A DNA stretch of 64,000 bases from Sphingomonas telluris (GCF_022568775.1 NZ_JAKZHW010000001.1:1736001-1800000); one strand, 5' to 3'. Positions 9,191 through 22,715 are shown, numbered from the stretch's first letter. The notes: generated by a model not told the origin, from the letters alone. Translations and numbers: made by a program.

Positions 9191-12010
9191 CTACTGAGCG
9201 GCGACGGCCGGGCCTTCGACGCGGCTGCTATGGCCTAGAGCGGCGGCAATCAAGTTCGCCTGTTCCGCGGCGTGGCGCTTGGCGAGGCCGGTGGCGGGCG
9301 AAGCCGAGTTATCCCGGCCCGCATATTGCGCCCGCAAGCCGCGGAAGCCGGCGTCCGTCAGGCACTGCTCGATAAGCGGCTCGACGAAGAACCAGGCGCC
9401 GTTGTTGCGCGGCTCTTCCTGCGCCCAGACGACCGATTCCAGCTTCGGCATCGCCTTGAGGCGCTTCACCAAAGGCTCCGACGGATAGGGATAGAGCTGC
9501 TCGATGCGCACGATCTCGGTCGAGCGGTCGCCCGCGGCGTCGCGCGCTTCCATCAGCTCGTAGGCCAGCTTGCCCGTGCAGAGGACGAGACGGCGGGTGT
9601 CGCCCTCGACCGGCGCGTTCAGGTCGCTCACGATCCGGCGGAAGTGGCTCTCGCCCGTGAAGTCGGACGCTTCCGAGACGGCCAGCTTGTGCCGCAGCAG
9701 CGACTTCGGCGTCATCATCACGAGCGGCTTGCGGAAGTCGCGGAGAAGCTGGCGGCGCAGGATGTGGAAGTAGTTCGCCGGCGTCGTGCAGTTCGCGACC
9801 TGCATGTTGTCGTCGGCGCAAAGCTGCAGGTAGCGCTCGAGGCGGGCAGAGCTGTGCTCCGGCCCCTGCCCTTCGAACCCGTGCGGCAGCAGCATCACGA
9901 GCCCGCTCGCGCGGAGCCACTTGGCCTCGCCGCTCGATACGAACTGGTCGATGATTGTCTGCGCGCCATTGGCGAAGTCGCCGAACTGCGCCTCCCAGCA
10001 CACCAACGTGCGGGGGTCCGCCAGCGAATAGCCATATTCGAAGCCGAGCACACCGAACTCGCTGAGCGGGCTGTCACGGACCTCGAAACGGCCGCCGCCC
10101 GGAACGTGCGTCAGCGGGATGTACTTCTCGCCGCTCTGCTGATCGACCCAGACGGCATGACGCTGGCTGAAGGTGCCGCGGCCGCTGTCCTGGCCGGAGA
10201 GGCGAACGTTGTGCCCTTCGGCGACTAAAGTCCCGAACGCCAGCGCTTCGGCCGTGGCCCAATCGAAGCCGCTGCCCGTCTCGAACATCGCCTTCTTGGC
10301 GTCGAGGATGCGCTGCAGCGTCTTGTGGACGTGAATACCCTCCGGAACCGTGGTCAGAAGCTCACCGACCTTGCGGAATTCTTCGTCGGAGACTGCGGTC
10401 TCGATGTTGCGGCGGCCGAGCACCGGCTCATCCGGCCGGCCGAGCCCCGTCCAGCGTCCCTCGAACCAGTCCGCCTTGTTCGGCAGATAGCTCACGGCGG
10501 CCTGGAACTCCTCTTCCAGATGCTCGACGAAACCCTTCGTGTGCTCTTCGATCCATGCCTGGTCGATCACGCCCTCGGCGATGAGCCGCTTGCCGTAGAT
10601 CTGCGAGATCGGCGGATGCTGGCGGATTTCCGCGTACATCTGCGGCTGGGTGAAGCTCGGCTCGTCGCCCTCGTTGTGGCCGAAGCGGCGGTAGCACCAC
10701 ATGTCGATGACCATGTCGCGGCCGAAGGTCTGCCGGAACTCGGTCGCCAGTTTGCAGCAGAAGGTCACCGCTTCTGGATCGTCGCCGTTGACGTGAAGGA
10801 TCGGCGCCTGAATGCCCTTCGCCACGTCCGACGGATAGGGTGAGGAGCGCGCAAACTGCGGGCTGGTCGTGAATCCGACCTGATTATTGATGATGAAGTG
10901 GATCGTGCCGCCGGTGCCGTAGCCGGGAAGGCCCGAGAAGCTGAGACATTCCCACACCACCCCTTGGCCGGCGAAGGCCGCGTCGCCGTGGAGAAGGATC
11001 GGAAGCACCGTCTTGCCGTGCTTGTCGCCCTTCAGCGTCATGACGGCACGCGCCTTGCCGAGCACCACGGGGTCGACCGCTTCGAGGTGCGACGGGTTCG
11101 GAAGCAGCGACAAGTGCACCTTGTTGCCGTCGAACTCGCGGTCTGACGAGGCGCCGAGGTGGTACTTCACGTCGCCCGACCCGCCGACGTCCGCCGGGTT
11201 CGTCGCTCCGCCCGCGAACTCGTGGAAGATTGCGCGATACGGCTTGCCCATGACGTTGGAGAGGACGTTCAGGCGCCCGCGGTGGGCCATGCCGACGTCG
11301 ATCTCCTCGACGCCGTACTGGCCGCCGTATTTGATGACCGCTTCAAGAGCCGGGATCGCGCTCTCGCCGCCATCGAGACCGAATCTTTTCGTCCCGACAT
11401 ATTTGCGCGCGAGAAACTTTTCCCACTGCTCACCTTCGATCACCTTCTGCAGGATCGAGCGCTTGCCTTCGGGCGTGAACTGGATCTCGGCGTCCTTGCC
11501 CTCGATCCGCTCCTGTAGAAAGCGGCGCTCCTCCAGGTCGTTGATGTGCATGTATTCGACGCCGACGGTGCCGCAGTAATTGGCCTGCAGTACCTTCACG
11601 ATCTCGCGGACGGTCGCGCGCTCGAAGCCAAGCGCGCCGCCGACCCAGATTGGCCGATCGAGATCACCTGGGCCAAAGCCGTGATATTCCGGAGTCAGGT
11701 CCGCCGGCAGCTCGGAGTGATGGAGCCCCAGCGGATCTAGCTTCGCGGCGAGATGCCCACGCACGCGATAGGTGCGGATCAGCATCATCGCGCGGATCGA
11801 ATCTTCCGCGGCACGACGGACGTCGTCGGGGTCCGCTGCCGGAGCGGCCGCAGCCGCCTTCTCCGTAGCGGCTTTCTTGAACGCTTCGATGGTCGCCTGC
11901 GTCGGGTCGAGCCCGAGGTTGATGTCGTCCAGCTCGGCTATCGGCCAGTTCGGCCGCGCCCAGCTCGGGCCCGGCTCGCGCTCGAAGGTGATCGGTTGGT
12001 CGTCAGACAT
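9191..12010 (-). CDS. sucA: 2-oxoglutarate dehydrogenase E1
   Basis: The thiamine-diphosphate decarboxylase of the TCA cycle complex. 939 residues, full length for alphaproteobacterial OdhA. Visible family segments include the N-terminal E2-contact region, [24 protein letters not shown], the His in [10 protein letters not shown], the thiamine-diphosphate motif region [19 protein letters not shown] to [13 protein letters not shown], the C-terminal transketolase-like domain ([13 protein letters not shown]) and [10 protein letters not shown] near the end (long segments are named by their cores). It follows sucD by three bases and precedes sucB by ten, so the three are one transcription unit. Confidence 0.97.
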   Translation of the reverse strand: MSDDQPITFEREPGPSWARPNWPIAELDDINLGLDPTQATIEAFKKAATEKAAAAAPAADPDDVRRAAEDSIRAMMLIRTYRVRGHLAAKLDPLGLHHSELPADLTPEYHGFGPGDLDRPIWVGGALGFERATVREIVKVLQANYCGTVGVEYMHINDLEERRFLQERIEGKDAEIQFTPEGKRSILQKVIEGEQWEKFLARKYVGTKRFGLDGGESAIPALEAVIKYGGQYGVEEIDVGMAHRGRLNVLSNVMGKPYRAIFHEFAGGATNPADVGGSGDVKYHLGASSDREFDGNKVHLSLLPNPSHLEAVDPVVLGKARAVMTLKGDKHGKTVLPILLHGDAAFAGQGVVWECLSFSGLPGYGTGGTIHFIINNQVGFTTSPQFARSSPYPSDVAKGIQAPILHVNGDDPEAVTFCCKLATEFRQTFGRDMVIDMWCYRRFGHNEGDEPSFTQPQMYAEIRQHPPISQIYGKRLIAEGVIDQAWIEEHTKGFVEHLEEEFQAAVSYLPNKADWFEGRWTGLGRPDEPVLGRRNIETAVSDEEFRKVGELLTTVPEGIHVHKTLQRILDAKKAMFETGSGFDWATAEALAFGTLVAEGHNVRLSGQDSGRGTFSQRHAVWVDQQSGEKYIPLTHVPGGGRFEVRDSPLSEFGVLGFEYGYSLADPRTLVCWEAQFGDFANGAQTIIDQFVSSGEAKWLRASGLVMLLPHGFEGQGPEHSSARLERYLQLCADDNMQVANCTTPANYFHILRRQLLRDFRKPLVMMTPKSLLRHKLAVSEASDFTGESHFRRIVSDLNAPVEGDTRRLVLCTGKLAYELMEARDAAGDRSTEIVRIEQLYPYPSEPLVKRLKAMPKLESVVWAQEEPRNNGAWFFVEPLIEQCLTDAGFRGLRAQYAGRDNSASPATGLAKRHAAEQANLIAAALGHSSRVEGPAVAAQ

Positions 12011-12013
12011 GGA

Positions 12014-12901
12014 TTAAGCTGTAACCAGCAATTCTTTCAGGGTTCTTCCGAGCTCAGATGGGCTTGGGCTGACGGTAATTCCAGCCGCCTCCATCGCCGC
12101 GATCTTGCTTTCCGCATCGCCCTTGCCGCCGGACACGATGGCGCCGGCATGGCCCATGCGGCGTCCCGGAGGCGCGGTGCGGCCGGCGATGAAGCCGACC
12201 ACCGGCTTCCGGCGACCGCGGCGGGCCTCGTCGGCGAGGAACTGGGCGGCGTCCTCTTCGGCACTGCCGCCGATCTCACCGATCATGATGATCGATTCCG
12301 TGGCGGGATCGCCAAGGAACATCTCGAGCACGTCGATGAACTCGGTGCCCTTCACCGGGTCGCCGCCGATGCCGACCGCCGTCGACTGGCCCAAGCCCTC
12401 GTTCGTGGTCTGGAACACGGCTTCATAGGTGAGCGTGCCGGAGCGGCTGACCACGCCGACGCTGCCCTTTTTGAAGATGTTGCCCGGCATGATGCCGATC
12501 TTGCACTCGTCGGGCGTCAGCACGCCGGGGCAGTTCGGGCCGATCAGCCGCGACTTCGATCCGTCGAGAGCGCGCTTCACCTTCACCATGTCGAGCACCG
12601 GGATGCCCTCGGTGATGGTGACGATCAGCGGGACTTCCGCATCGATGGCTTCGAGGATCGAGTCCGCGGCGAAGGGCGGCGGCACGTAGATGACGCTGGC
12701 CGTCGCGCCCGTCGCCTCGACGGCCTGCGCGACCGTATCGAAGACCGGCAGGCCCAGATGGGTGGAGCCGCCTTTGCCCGGCGTGACGCCGCCGACCATC
12801 TGGGTGCCGTAGTCGAGAGCCTGGCGCGTGTGGAACGTGCCGGTCTCACCTGTCATCCCCTGAGTGATGACCTTCGTATTACGATCGACGAGAATGCTCA
12901 T
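12014..12901 (-). CDS. sucD: Succinyl-CoA ligase, alpha subunit
   Basis: The alpha subunit of succinyl-CoA synthetase. It binds CoA through an N-terminal Rossmann domain ([14 protein letters not shown]) and carries the phosphohistidine, His251 in [15 protein letters not shown]. 295 residues, normal length. Its ATG overlaps by four bases the stop of the small secreted-protein gene upstream and its stop is three bases before sucA. The beta subunit gene sucC, which must supply the nucleotide-grasp half of the enzyme, is not next to it or anywhere in the window. Confidence 0.97.
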   Translation of the reverse strand: MSILVDRNTKVITQGMTGETGTFHTRQALDYGTQMVGGVTPGKGGSTHLGLPVFDTVAQAVEATGATASVIYVPPPFAADSILEAIDAEVPLIVTITEGIPVLDMVKVKRALDGSKSRLIGPNCPGVLTPDECKIGIMPGNIFKKGSVGVVSRSGTLTYEAVFQTTNEGLGQSTAVGIGGDPVKGTEFIDVLEMFLGDPATESIIMIGEIGGSAEEDAAQFLADEARRGRRKPVVGFIAGRTAPPGRRMGHAGAIVSGGKGDAESKIAAMEAAGITVSPSPSELGRTLKELLVTA

Positions 12902-13395
12902 TGGGTACGCGGGACCTCCGCACGATTTTCAGTTAGCCAATTGACCTGCAGGATGGTGAACCCGCCGGCCCGGGTCGCAAGAGCGCGATAACCGGCCGGT
13001 TCGTTCAACCATTCCACGGGCTTATACGATCCAGCGGACGGAGTGCCCCGAAGACGGGTCTCGACCGCTGCAGACGCGGGCCGCAGCACCAGGTGCTGGG
13101 CCGCAAGTCCGCAGATTTTCGGGCTCCAGCCCCGATCCGTGTAGCTTAGCGAGTAGAGAAAAGCTGGGCTGGCGCCTGGGATTTGCCAGACCTTCGCCGC
13201 GATAGGCTTGCCAAGGCGCGACCGGAGATCGGACGGAAGCGCACTGAACTCGATCGGGGTCGCGGAGACGTCGGCCGTCGCCGCACTTCCGTCGAGGCAC
13301 GCGGCGATGAACAGGTTCGGAAGCTGATCCGGGGTCACCATGGCGGAAGCGCCTGCGGCATTCATCAAAGCGGCTGCTGCAAGTGGAAGCATCAT
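12898..13395 (-). CDS. Small predicted secreted protein of unknown function
   Basis: 165 residues. The first 18 form a short signal peptide ([18 protein letters not shown]). The mature part has two cysteines (IAACLDG and KICGLAA) that may form a disulfide, and segments such as [20 protein letters not shown] and [12 protein letters not shown] do not recognise a family. The gene fills the place where sucC usually sits between mdh and sucD, and its stop overlaps the sucD start (ATGA). It is therefore probably translated together with a TCA enzyme, although its own product should be exported. AGGGAGG lies seven bases before its start. Confidence 0.7.
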   Translation of the reverse strand: MMLPLAAAALMNAAGASAMVTPDQLPNLFIAACLDGSAATADVSATPIEFSALPSDLRSRLGKPIAAKVWQIPGASPAFLYSLSYTDRGWSPKICGLAAQHLVLRPASAAVETRLRGTPSAGSYKPVEWLNEPAGYRALATRAGGFTILQVNWLTENRAEVPRTQ

Positions 13396-13498
13396 TGGAA
13401 CCTCCCTCTACTGCTTGGGGCTAGGAGAATGCCTCATCAACTCACGCCAATGAAACCGAAATTCGACCTACGGCAAAAAGGCGGAAAGCTCCTGCCAA

Positions 13499-14611
<1,113 letters not shown>

Positions 14612-14641
14612 TCAGTTTCGACGAGGCACATTGGACCGGCC

Positions 14642-15019
14642 ATGGAAAAGATTCTTCTGCTCGCAGCCATTGCGACGCTCGCTTCAGCCAGCCCGGCGTT
14701 GGCCAAGCCTGGCCATGGCAATTCGGCTCACGGCAACGCCGCTTACGGAACGGGCGGCTGCCCCCCTGGCCTCGCCAAGAAGAATGCAGCCTGCATGCCA
14801 CCCGGCCAATACAAGAAGCTGTTCGAGGTCGGTCAGCGCGTGCCCAGCAATTACAACGGACTGATCGGCTATGGCGCTCTGCCCTACAGCGTCAGGGACC
14901 AGTACAGCTCTGTCCTCGATCCGCGGTCGCGGTACATCTACGATCAGGGCTATCTCTATCGCGTCGATCCGACGACCATGATCGTCAGCCAGATCCTGCA
15001 GGCGGTCCTCAGGCCCTAG
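14642..15019 (+). CDS. Small secreted protein, unknown function
   Basis: 125 residues: a signal peptide (MEKILLLAAIATLASASPALA), a Gly/His/Asn-rich stretch (KPGHGNSAHGNAAYGTGG), then PPGLAKKNAACMPPGQYKKL and a C-terminal piece SRYIYDQGYLYRVDPTTMIV typical of small periplasmic proteins annotated near the RcnB/DUF1236 group. The match to that group is weak and I assign no function. The ATG at 14642 begins the signal peptide; upstream in-frame codons are in the mdh leader. Its stop overlaps by three bases the stop of the convergent lipoprotein gene. Confidence 0.75.
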   Translation: MEKILLLAAIATLASASPALAKPGHGNSAHGNAAYGTGGCPPGLAKKNAACMPPGQYKKLFEVGQRVPSNYNGLIGYGALPYSVRDQYSSVLDPRSRYIYDQGYLYRVDPTTMIVSQILQAVLRP

Positions 15020-15216
15020 TTCGGTTCCTCGGGCGCGACGGCATTATTCCCGTCGAGGCCGTAATCGTCGATCGCGTCGAGGTTTGCCGGAGCCTGGTTC
15101 AGCAGGTTGGCAACGTCATCCAGCTGCCGGTTCTCTTCGGCGTTAGGCGCTTCAGGCTCGCGGTTGCAGCCGCAGAGCAGCACGAGGGCGGAGACAATTA
15201 AGGCGCGCGTGAACAT
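15016..15216 (-). CDS. Small predicted lipoprotein
   Basis: 66 residues with a hydrophobic leader and a lipobox, LLCGC, so Cys17 would be the lipidated N-terminus. The mature 50 residues are acidic and rich in Asn, Asp and Glu (REPEAPNAEENRQLDD, YGLDGNNAVAPEEPN). No domain is recognised. Its stop codon and that of the convergent small secreted gene share bases, so the two transcripts must overlap at the 3' ends. Confidence 0.65.
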   Translation of the reverse strand: MFTRALIVSALVLLCGCNREPEAPNAEENRQLDDVANLLNQAPANLDAIDDYGLDGNNAVAPEEPN

Positions 15217-15236
15217 CCGGAGCCCTCTAGCACAAT

Positions 15237-15275
15237 GAAAAAGGGGCCGCGCACCGGCTGGCGCGCGACCCCTTC
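15237..15275 (-). terminator. Rho-independent terminator of the Asn/Ala-rich lipoprotein gene
   Basis: On the minus strand a GC-rich hairpin (GAAGGGGTCGCGCGC, loop CAGCCGGT, GCGCGGCCCCTTTTTC) ends in a run of five T. It starts about 19 bp after the stop at 15294. Confidence 0.8.
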
Positions 15276-15293
15276 AATCAGTCAACGAAACGC

Positions 15294-15554
15294 TTAGTGC
15301 GCTGAGTTGTCGGCCGAATTCGCGACGGCGTCGCTAGCGTTCTCGACCGCATTGCCCGCGTTCTCGATCGCATTGCCGGCCGCGTCGAGCGCGTTGTCGG
15401 CGGCGTTCGAAGCGTCGACGGTGGCGGCGTTGACGTCGGTCTCCGCAGCGTTCTCGACGTTCACTTCATTGCCGGCGGTGTTCTCTTCAGCCTTCGGCTG
15501 GCACGCGGCAAGGCCGAGCGCCAGGACCGCAACGGTCACAGCAACCTTCTTCAT
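15294..15554 (-). CDS. Asn/Ala-rich small lipoprotein with repeats
   Basis: 86 residues. Signal peptide with lipobox LAAC, then an almost Cys-free, low-complexity chain made of Asn, Ala, Asp, Glu and Val with a loose 7-residue period (NAADNAL, DAAGNAI, ENAGNAV, ENASDAV, ANSADNS). The period and the regular Ala suggest an extended amphipathic helix, as in small entericidin-like or Lpp-like envelope proteins, but no named family is claimed. The ATG at 15554 follows GGAG; upstream in-frame codons run through a hairpin in the leader and are not expected to be translated. Confidence 0.8.
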   Translation of the reverse strand: MKKVAVTVAVLALGLAACQPKAEENTAGNEVNVENAAETDVNAATVDASNAADNALDAAGNAIENAGNAVENASDAVANSADNSAH

Positions 15555-15570
15555 GATCGTTCCACTCCAT

Positions 15571-15597
15571 AAAAAGCAGGCCCCCGCACGCGGGGGC
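15571..15597 (-). promoter_or_regulatory. Attenuator-like hairpin in the lipoprotein leader
   Basis: On the minus strand GCCCCCG-CGTG-CGGGGGC is followed by CTGC and five T, then by the ribosome-binding site and ATG of the lipoprotein gene 17 bp further on. It has the form of an intrinsic terminator but has no upstream minus-strand gene to end (the neighbour is the divergent arsR operon). It may attenuate or stabilise the lipoprotein mRNA. Confidence 0.5.
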
Positions 15598-15719
15598 TTT
15601 GGGCTCGGCCGTTCGCGATTAAGCCGCTCTGGCCAGGGCGCGGCATTACAGAGGGTGTAACAGCCGTGCAATGCGCAATTCATATTGCGGTCAAATTGGA
15701 CTTCCCTCGCTTCATTGAC

Positions 15720-15739
15720 ATATAAAGTTTTCTTTATAT
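15720..15739 (+). promoter_or_regulatory. Perfect palindrome, likely operator of the met operon
   Basis: ATATAAAG-TTTT-CTTTATAT is an exact 8+8 inverted repeat in an otherwise GC-rich region. It begins at the last base of a TTGACA hexamer (15715-15720) that could be a -35 box, and ends 12 bp before the ATG of the ArsR-family gene. Such placement fits autoregulation by the ArsR-type protein and control of metF/metH. A weaker palindrome, CGCAAT-TCAT-ATTGCG, lies upstream at 15674-15689. Confidence 0.65.
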
Positions 15740-15751
15740 CAGCTTTCCGAG

Positions 15752-16708
15752 ATGGACGCGCTTCCCCTTGCCGACCTCCTGCAGGCCCTCGCCGACCCGA
15801 CGCGGCTGCGGATTCTCGCGCTCCTTCGGCGCATAGAGCTGTCCGTCGGCGAGCTTGCCCAGCTTCTTGGGCAGAGCCAGCCGCGCGTGTCCCGGCACGT
15901 CCGCATCCTGGCGGACGCGCGAGCCGTGGAACGCCGCAAGGAAGGAAGCTGGGTCTTCCTGACCATCGCGGGCGAGGAGAGGACCGCCCCGATGTTCGGG
16001 TTGGTCGATGCCTGGGCCGACGAAGCGACCTGCGCGATCTTTGAAGCCGACGCTTCGAAGCTGGACCGCATCCGGCTGGAGCGCGCTGAGGCCGCGTCGC
16101 GCTACTTCACCTCGCACGCCAACGTCTGGGACAGCATTCGCTCGCTCCACGTCGCGGAGAGCGAGGTCGAGCAGGCGATCGCTATCGCACTGGACGACCA
16201 GCCCCTCGGCCGTCTCGTCGACATCGGTACCGGCACCGGGCGAATGATCGAGCTGTTCGGGCGCGACGCCCAGCAAGCAATCGGCATCGACCGCTCCTCC
16301 GAAATGTTGCGTCTGGCCCGTGCGAAGCTGGAGGCTGCGGGTATCTCTTCGAGCCTGCGTCAGGGCGACATGAACGCGCTGCCCCTGGACGACGGAAGCG
16401 CGGATACCGTGATCATTCACCAGGTACTGCACTATGCGCACTCCCCCGCCGCCGCGATCTCGGAAGCGAGCCGGGTACTGGCGTTCGGTGGCCGGTTGCT
16501 GGTGGTCGACTTCGCCGCGCATGAGCGCGAGGACCTGCGGACGACTGACGCACACGTTCGGCTGGGCTTCGACGACGAGACCATGAGCGGCTGGTTCAAG
16601 GCGGCCGGCCTCACCATCGATCACGTGCAGCGGCTCGAGGGCGGAGAGCTCACCGTTACGCTGTGGCGCGGCCTGAAGGCTGCGGAACGCCGGCGGAGGG
16701 CGGCATGA
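15752..16708 (+). CDS. ArsR-family regulator fused to a SAM-dependent methyltransferase domain
   Basis: 318 residues. Residues 1-90 are an ArsR winged helix (DPTRLRILALLRR, SVGELAQLLGQSQPRVSRHV as recognition helix, EGSWVFLTI wing). Residues about 130-300 are a class I methyltransferase fold with the SAM loop VDIGTGTGRM (near 155-164), the acidic end of beta-2 (GIDRSSEML), GDMNALPLDDGSADTV and a post-loop strand GGRLLVVDF. It lacks the cysteines of arsenic- or metal-sensing ArsR proteins. Because it opens an operon with metF and metH by a 4-bp overlap, I infer a sensor of SAM or S-adenosylhomocysteine. The ATG is only 12 bp after a perfect palindrome. Confidence 0.85.
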   Translation: MDALPLADLLQALADPTRLRILALLRRIELSVGELAQLLGQSQPRVSRHVRILADARAVERRKEGSWVFLTIAGEERTAPMFGLVDAWADEATCAIFEADASKLDRIRLERAEAASRYFTSHANVWDSIRSLHVAESEVEQAIAIALDDQPLGRLVDIGTGTGRMIELFGRDAQQAIGIDRSSEMLRLARAKLEAAGISSSLRQGDMNALPLDDGSADTVIIHQVLHYAHSPAAAISEASRVLAFGGRLLVVDFAAHEREDLRTTDAHVRLGFDDETMSGWFKAAGLTIDHVQRLEGGELTVTLWRGLKAAERRRRAA

Positions 16709-17607
16709 ACAAGCTCGAAACCCTAGCGAACCACCCGCCGCTCTTCGCGGAGACGCGCGGCGACATCGAGGTGAGCTTCGAATTCTTCCCGCCCAAGACG
16801 GAGAAGATGGCCGAGACCCTGTGGGATTCGGTCAAGACGCTCGAGCCGCTGCACCCTCGCTTCGTCTCCGTAACCTACGGAGCGGGCGGATCTACCCGTG
16901 AGCGGACGCACCAGACGGTCGAGCGCATCCTCAAGGAAACCTCGCTGACGCCGGCCGCCCACTTGACCTGTGTCGGCGCGAGCCGCGGCGAGATCGACGA
17001 CATCGCCCGCGAATATTGGGATCTCGGCGTCCGCAACATCGTCGCGCTCCGAGGGGATCCGCCTGAAGCCGGCACCAAGTATCAGCCGCACCCACAAGGC
17101 TACCGCGACGCCTGCGAGCTGGTCGCGGGCCTGAAGGCCGTGGCGCCGTTCGACATCTCGGTCGCCGCCTATCCCGAGGTCCATCCGGACTCCTCGTCGC
17201 GCTCGTTCGACCTCGAGAACCTGCGGCGCAAGGTCGATGCGGGCGCCGACCGCGCAATCACGCAATTCTTCTTCTCCGCCGACTGCTTCTTCCGCTTCCG
17301 CGACGAGGCGGCCGCAGCGGGCATCGACGCAGAGATCGTGCCGGGCATCCTGCCGGTTTCGAACGTCGCCACCACGCGCCGGTTCGCCGCGACCTGTGGA
17401 GCGAGCATCCCGCAATGGCTGGACCAGCTGTTTGAAGGCCTCGACGACCTTCCGTCGGCAAGGCAGCTGATCGCCGCGACGGTGGCAGCGGAGATTTGCG
17501 GCCAGCTCTACGCGGGCGGCGTCCGCCACTTCCACTTCTACACACTGAACCGGGCGGAGCTCAGCTACGCCATTTGCCATCTTCTTGGAGTTCGGGCGAA
17601 AGCATGA
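16705..17607 (+). CDS. metF: 5,10-methylenetetrahydrofolate reductase
   Basis: A flavoenzyme that makes 5-methyltetrahydrofolate for methionine synthesis. 300 residues, TIM-barrel family length. Visible: VSFEFFPPKT with the catalytic Glu, the strand FVSVTYGAGGSTRERT, HLTCVGASRGEI, NIVALRGDPPEAGTKY with the FAD-contacting Asp, AAYPEVHPDS, and DRAITQFFFSAD. The start is the ATG inside ATGA that overlaps the regulator's stop; a GGAGGG lies just upstream. Its own stop overlaps the next start in the same way. Confidence 0.96.
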   Translation: MNKLETLANHPPLFAETRGDIEVSFEFFPPKTEKMAETLWDSVKTLEPLHPRFVSVTYGAGGSTRERTHQTVERILKETSLTPAAHLTCVGASRGEIDDIAREYWDLGVRNIVALRGDPPEAGTKYQPHPQGYRDACELVAGLKAVAPFDISVAAYPEVHPDSSSRSFDLENLRRKVDAGADRAITQFFFSADCFFRFRDEAAAAGIDAEIVPGILPVSNVATTRRFAATCGASIPQWLDQLFEGLDDLPSARQLIAATVAAEICGQLYAGGVRHFHFYTLNRAELSYAICHLLGVRAKA

Positions 17608-18646
17608 GTATCGCTGACACCCTTCGTGCGGAGGCCGCGAAGCGCATCCTGATCAAGGACGGGCCGTACGGCACCGGGATCCAGGCGCGGAAGCTCGGCG
17701 CCGACGATTATTGCGCCGGTCTCGACCTCGTGAAGGACCAGAAGGGCAACAACGACCTTCTCAACATCACGCAGCCGCAGGTCATCCGCAGCATCTGCGA
17801 GAGCTTCGCCGACGCGGGCGCGGAGATCCTCGCGACGAACACGTTCAATGCGAACCGCATCAGCCAGGGCGACTATGGCGCCGAGGACCTGGCGGCGGAG
17901 ATGAACTGGGCCTCTGCGCGCATCATGCGCGAGGTCGCGGATCGCTACACCGCAAAGGACGGCAAGCCGCGCTGGGTCGCCGGCGCCCTCGGGCCCACCA
18001 ACAAGACTCTGTCGCTGTCACCGAACGTCAACGACCCCGCTTTTCGCGAGGTCGACTTCGACACGGTCAAGGACGTGTACCGCGAGCAGATCGATGCGCT
18101 CATAGAAGGCGGCGTCGACTTCATCCTCATCGAGACGATCTTCGACACGCTGAACGCCAAGGCGGCGATCATGGCGACGCTGGAGGCAGAACAGGCGCTC
18201 GGCCGCGAGCTTCCGCTGATGATCTCGATGACGCTGACCGACCTGAGCGGCCGCAACCTGTCGGGCCACACGGTCGAGGCATTCTGGGCGAGCGTCCGCC
18301 ATGCGCGGCCGGTCACCATCGGCCTGAACTGTTCCTTCGGGGCAGCGCAGCTTCGCCCGCATCTCGCGGCGCTCTCGACCCTGGCCGACACTCTGATCAT
18401 GGCCTACCCGAACGCCGGCCTGCCGAACGAGCTTGGCGAATATGACGAGGCTGCCGAGGAGACCGCGGCACAGGTGCGCGAATGGCTGGACGCCGGCTTG
18501 GTCAACATCGTCGGCGGCTGCTGCGGAACGACGCCCGCGCACATCGCCGCCATCGCCGAAGCGACCCGCGGGCGTGAACCGCGCAAGGTCCCGGCAGCAC
18601 CTCGCCAGACTCTTCTCGCGGGCCTCGAACCAATGGTGATCGCCGC

Positions 18647-18650
<4 letters not shown>
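17604..18650 (+). CDS. metH: Methionine synthase, homocysteine-binding part
   Basis: 348 residues forming only the N-terminal homocysteine S-methyltransferase barrel of cobalamin-dependent MetH. The zinc-binding cysteines are present: one in [15 protein letters not shown] (about residue 243) and the pair in [14 protein letters not shown] (about 305-306). [11 protein letters not shown] and NTFNANRIS match the barrel's substrate end. It overlaps metF by four bases at its start and the second methionine synthase gene by four bases (GTGA) at its end, so the two halves are likely made together. In E. coli this module and the next gene's modules form one 1227-residue chain. Confidence 0.93.
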
Positions 18651-21289
<2,639 letters not shown>

Positions 21290-21317
21290 GGCTCTCGCGG
21301 GCGGCTAGGGCCCGCGC

Positions 21318-22715
21318 ATGGATACGGCCGCAAGCATGACCGCCGAAAGCCGCGCCCGCTGGACGGACGAACTGCGCGCGACGCTCGCGCTCGCCTGGCC
21401 GCTGATCCTCGCCAACCTGACGATGCAGCTCATTCAGGCGACAGACGTCGTCCTGCTCGGCTGGCTGGGATCAAAGGAGCTTGCCGCTGCCGCGCTCGGG
21501 CTGAGCCTTTCGTTCGGCATGATCCTTTTCGCGCTTGGGGTGCTCACCGCCACTTCGCCGATGATGGCGTCTGCCCTCGGCGCGCGGTCCAATGCCGTTC
21601 GCGACGTCCGCCGCACCTTCCGCCAGGGTCTGTGGGCCGCCGCGCTGATGGCCGGGCCGACGCTGATCGTCCTGTGGAACGCCGAGAAGGTCATCCTCTT
21701 CTTCGGCCAGGATCCGGAGCTGTCGCGGCTCGCGGGCTGGTTCCTGCGTGGCTACATGTGGGTCATCCCGCCCTGGATGCTGTTCCAGGTGATGCGGAAC
21801 TTCGTTTCCGCGCTGGAGCGTCCCGGGTGGGTCCTCGTCATCAGCACGCTCGGGATTCCGTTAAACGCGATCGTCAGCTGGTCGCTGATATTCGGCCATC
21901 TCGGCCTGCCGAAGCTAGGTCTTATCGGCGGAGGCATCGGCAGCTCGGTCGTCTGGGCGGCAATGGCCCTGGCGCTGGGTCTTGTCATTCTCACCGACCG
22001 CCAGTTCCGCCGTTTCCATCTCTTCGGCCGCTTTTGGAGGCCCGACTGGCCTCGCTTCCGCCAGCTCTTCAAGCTCGGTCTCCCAATCGGTCTGACCACG
22101 GGCTTCGAAGGCGGTGTGTTCAGCGCTGCCGCCTACCTCATGGGCCTGTTCGGAGCCTCCTCCGTAGCCGCTCACCAGATCGCGCTGCAGATCGCCGCGA
22201 CGACCTTCATGGTCCCGCTGGCGCTTGGGCAGGCGACGACGGTGCGCGTCGGCTTGGCATACGGTCGAGGCGATCGTGCCGCCATCGGCCTCGCGGGCTG
22301 GACAGCATTGGGCCTCAGCACAGCATTCATGACGCTGATGGCAACGCTGATGTTCATCTTCCCGCACGAGCTGATCACGCTTTTCCTCGCGGACACGCCG
22401 GAGAATGCGACGGTGATCGCCCTCGGAGTATCCTTCCTGCGCATCGCCGCTCTTTTCCAGATCGTGGACGGCTGGCAGGTGGTCGGTGCCGGTATGCTGC
22501 GCGGCATCCACGACACACGGGTGCCGATGGTCTTCGCTCTGTTCGGTTACTGGGCCATTGGCCTGGGCATCGGTGTCGCGCTCGCATTCGCAATGGAGTG
22601 GCGCGGCGTCGGCATCTGGACTGGACTGGCCGCGGGTCTTGGAGTCGTTGCCGTTCTGATGATCAGGCGCTGGAGCCGACGCGACAAATTGGGGTTGCTT
22701 CCAGCCGACGCGTAA
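21318..22715 (+). CDS. MATE-family multidrug/metabolite exporter
   Basis: 465 residues with about twelve membrane segments in the two six-helix halves of the MATE family (LAWPLILANLTMQLIQATDVV opens the first half; RQLFKLGLPIGLTTGFEGGVF opens the second, cores quoted). Characteristic pieces are the helix after residue 230 and AAHQIALQIAATTF. These proteins export cationic drugs or metabolites in exchange for Na+ or H+. Substrate unknown. Start at 21318; a second ATG at 21336 is possible. It follows the methionine operon closely but without overlap. Confidence 0.9.
   Translation: MDTAASMTAESRARWTDELRATLALAWPLILANLTMQLIQATDVVLLGWLGSKELAAAALGLSLSFGMILFALGVLTATSPMMASALGARSNAVRDVRRTFRQGLWAAALMAGPTLIVLWNAEKVILFFGQDPELSRLAGWFLRGYMWVIPPWMLFQVMRNFVSALERPGWVLVISTLGIPLNAIVSWSLIFGHLGLPKLGLIGGGIGSSVVWAAMALALGLVILTDRQFRRFHLFGRFWRPDWPRFRQLFKLGLPIGLTTGFEGGVFSAAAYLMGLFGASSVAAHQIALQIAATTFMVPLALGQATTVRVGLAYGRGDRAAIGLAGWTALGLSTAFMTLMATLMFIFPHELITLFLADTPENATVIALGVSFLRIAALFQIVDGWQVVGAGMLRGIHDTRVPMVFALFGYWAIGLGIGVALAFAMEWRGVGIWTGLAAGLGVVAVLMIRRWSRRDKLGLLPADA

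Noticed and set aside
15640..15751. A SAM riboswitch before the met operon
   Set aside because: No conserved SAM-II or other SAM aptamer pattern is visible and the likely leader is very short. The DNA palindrome and ArsR-type gene give a simpler explanation.
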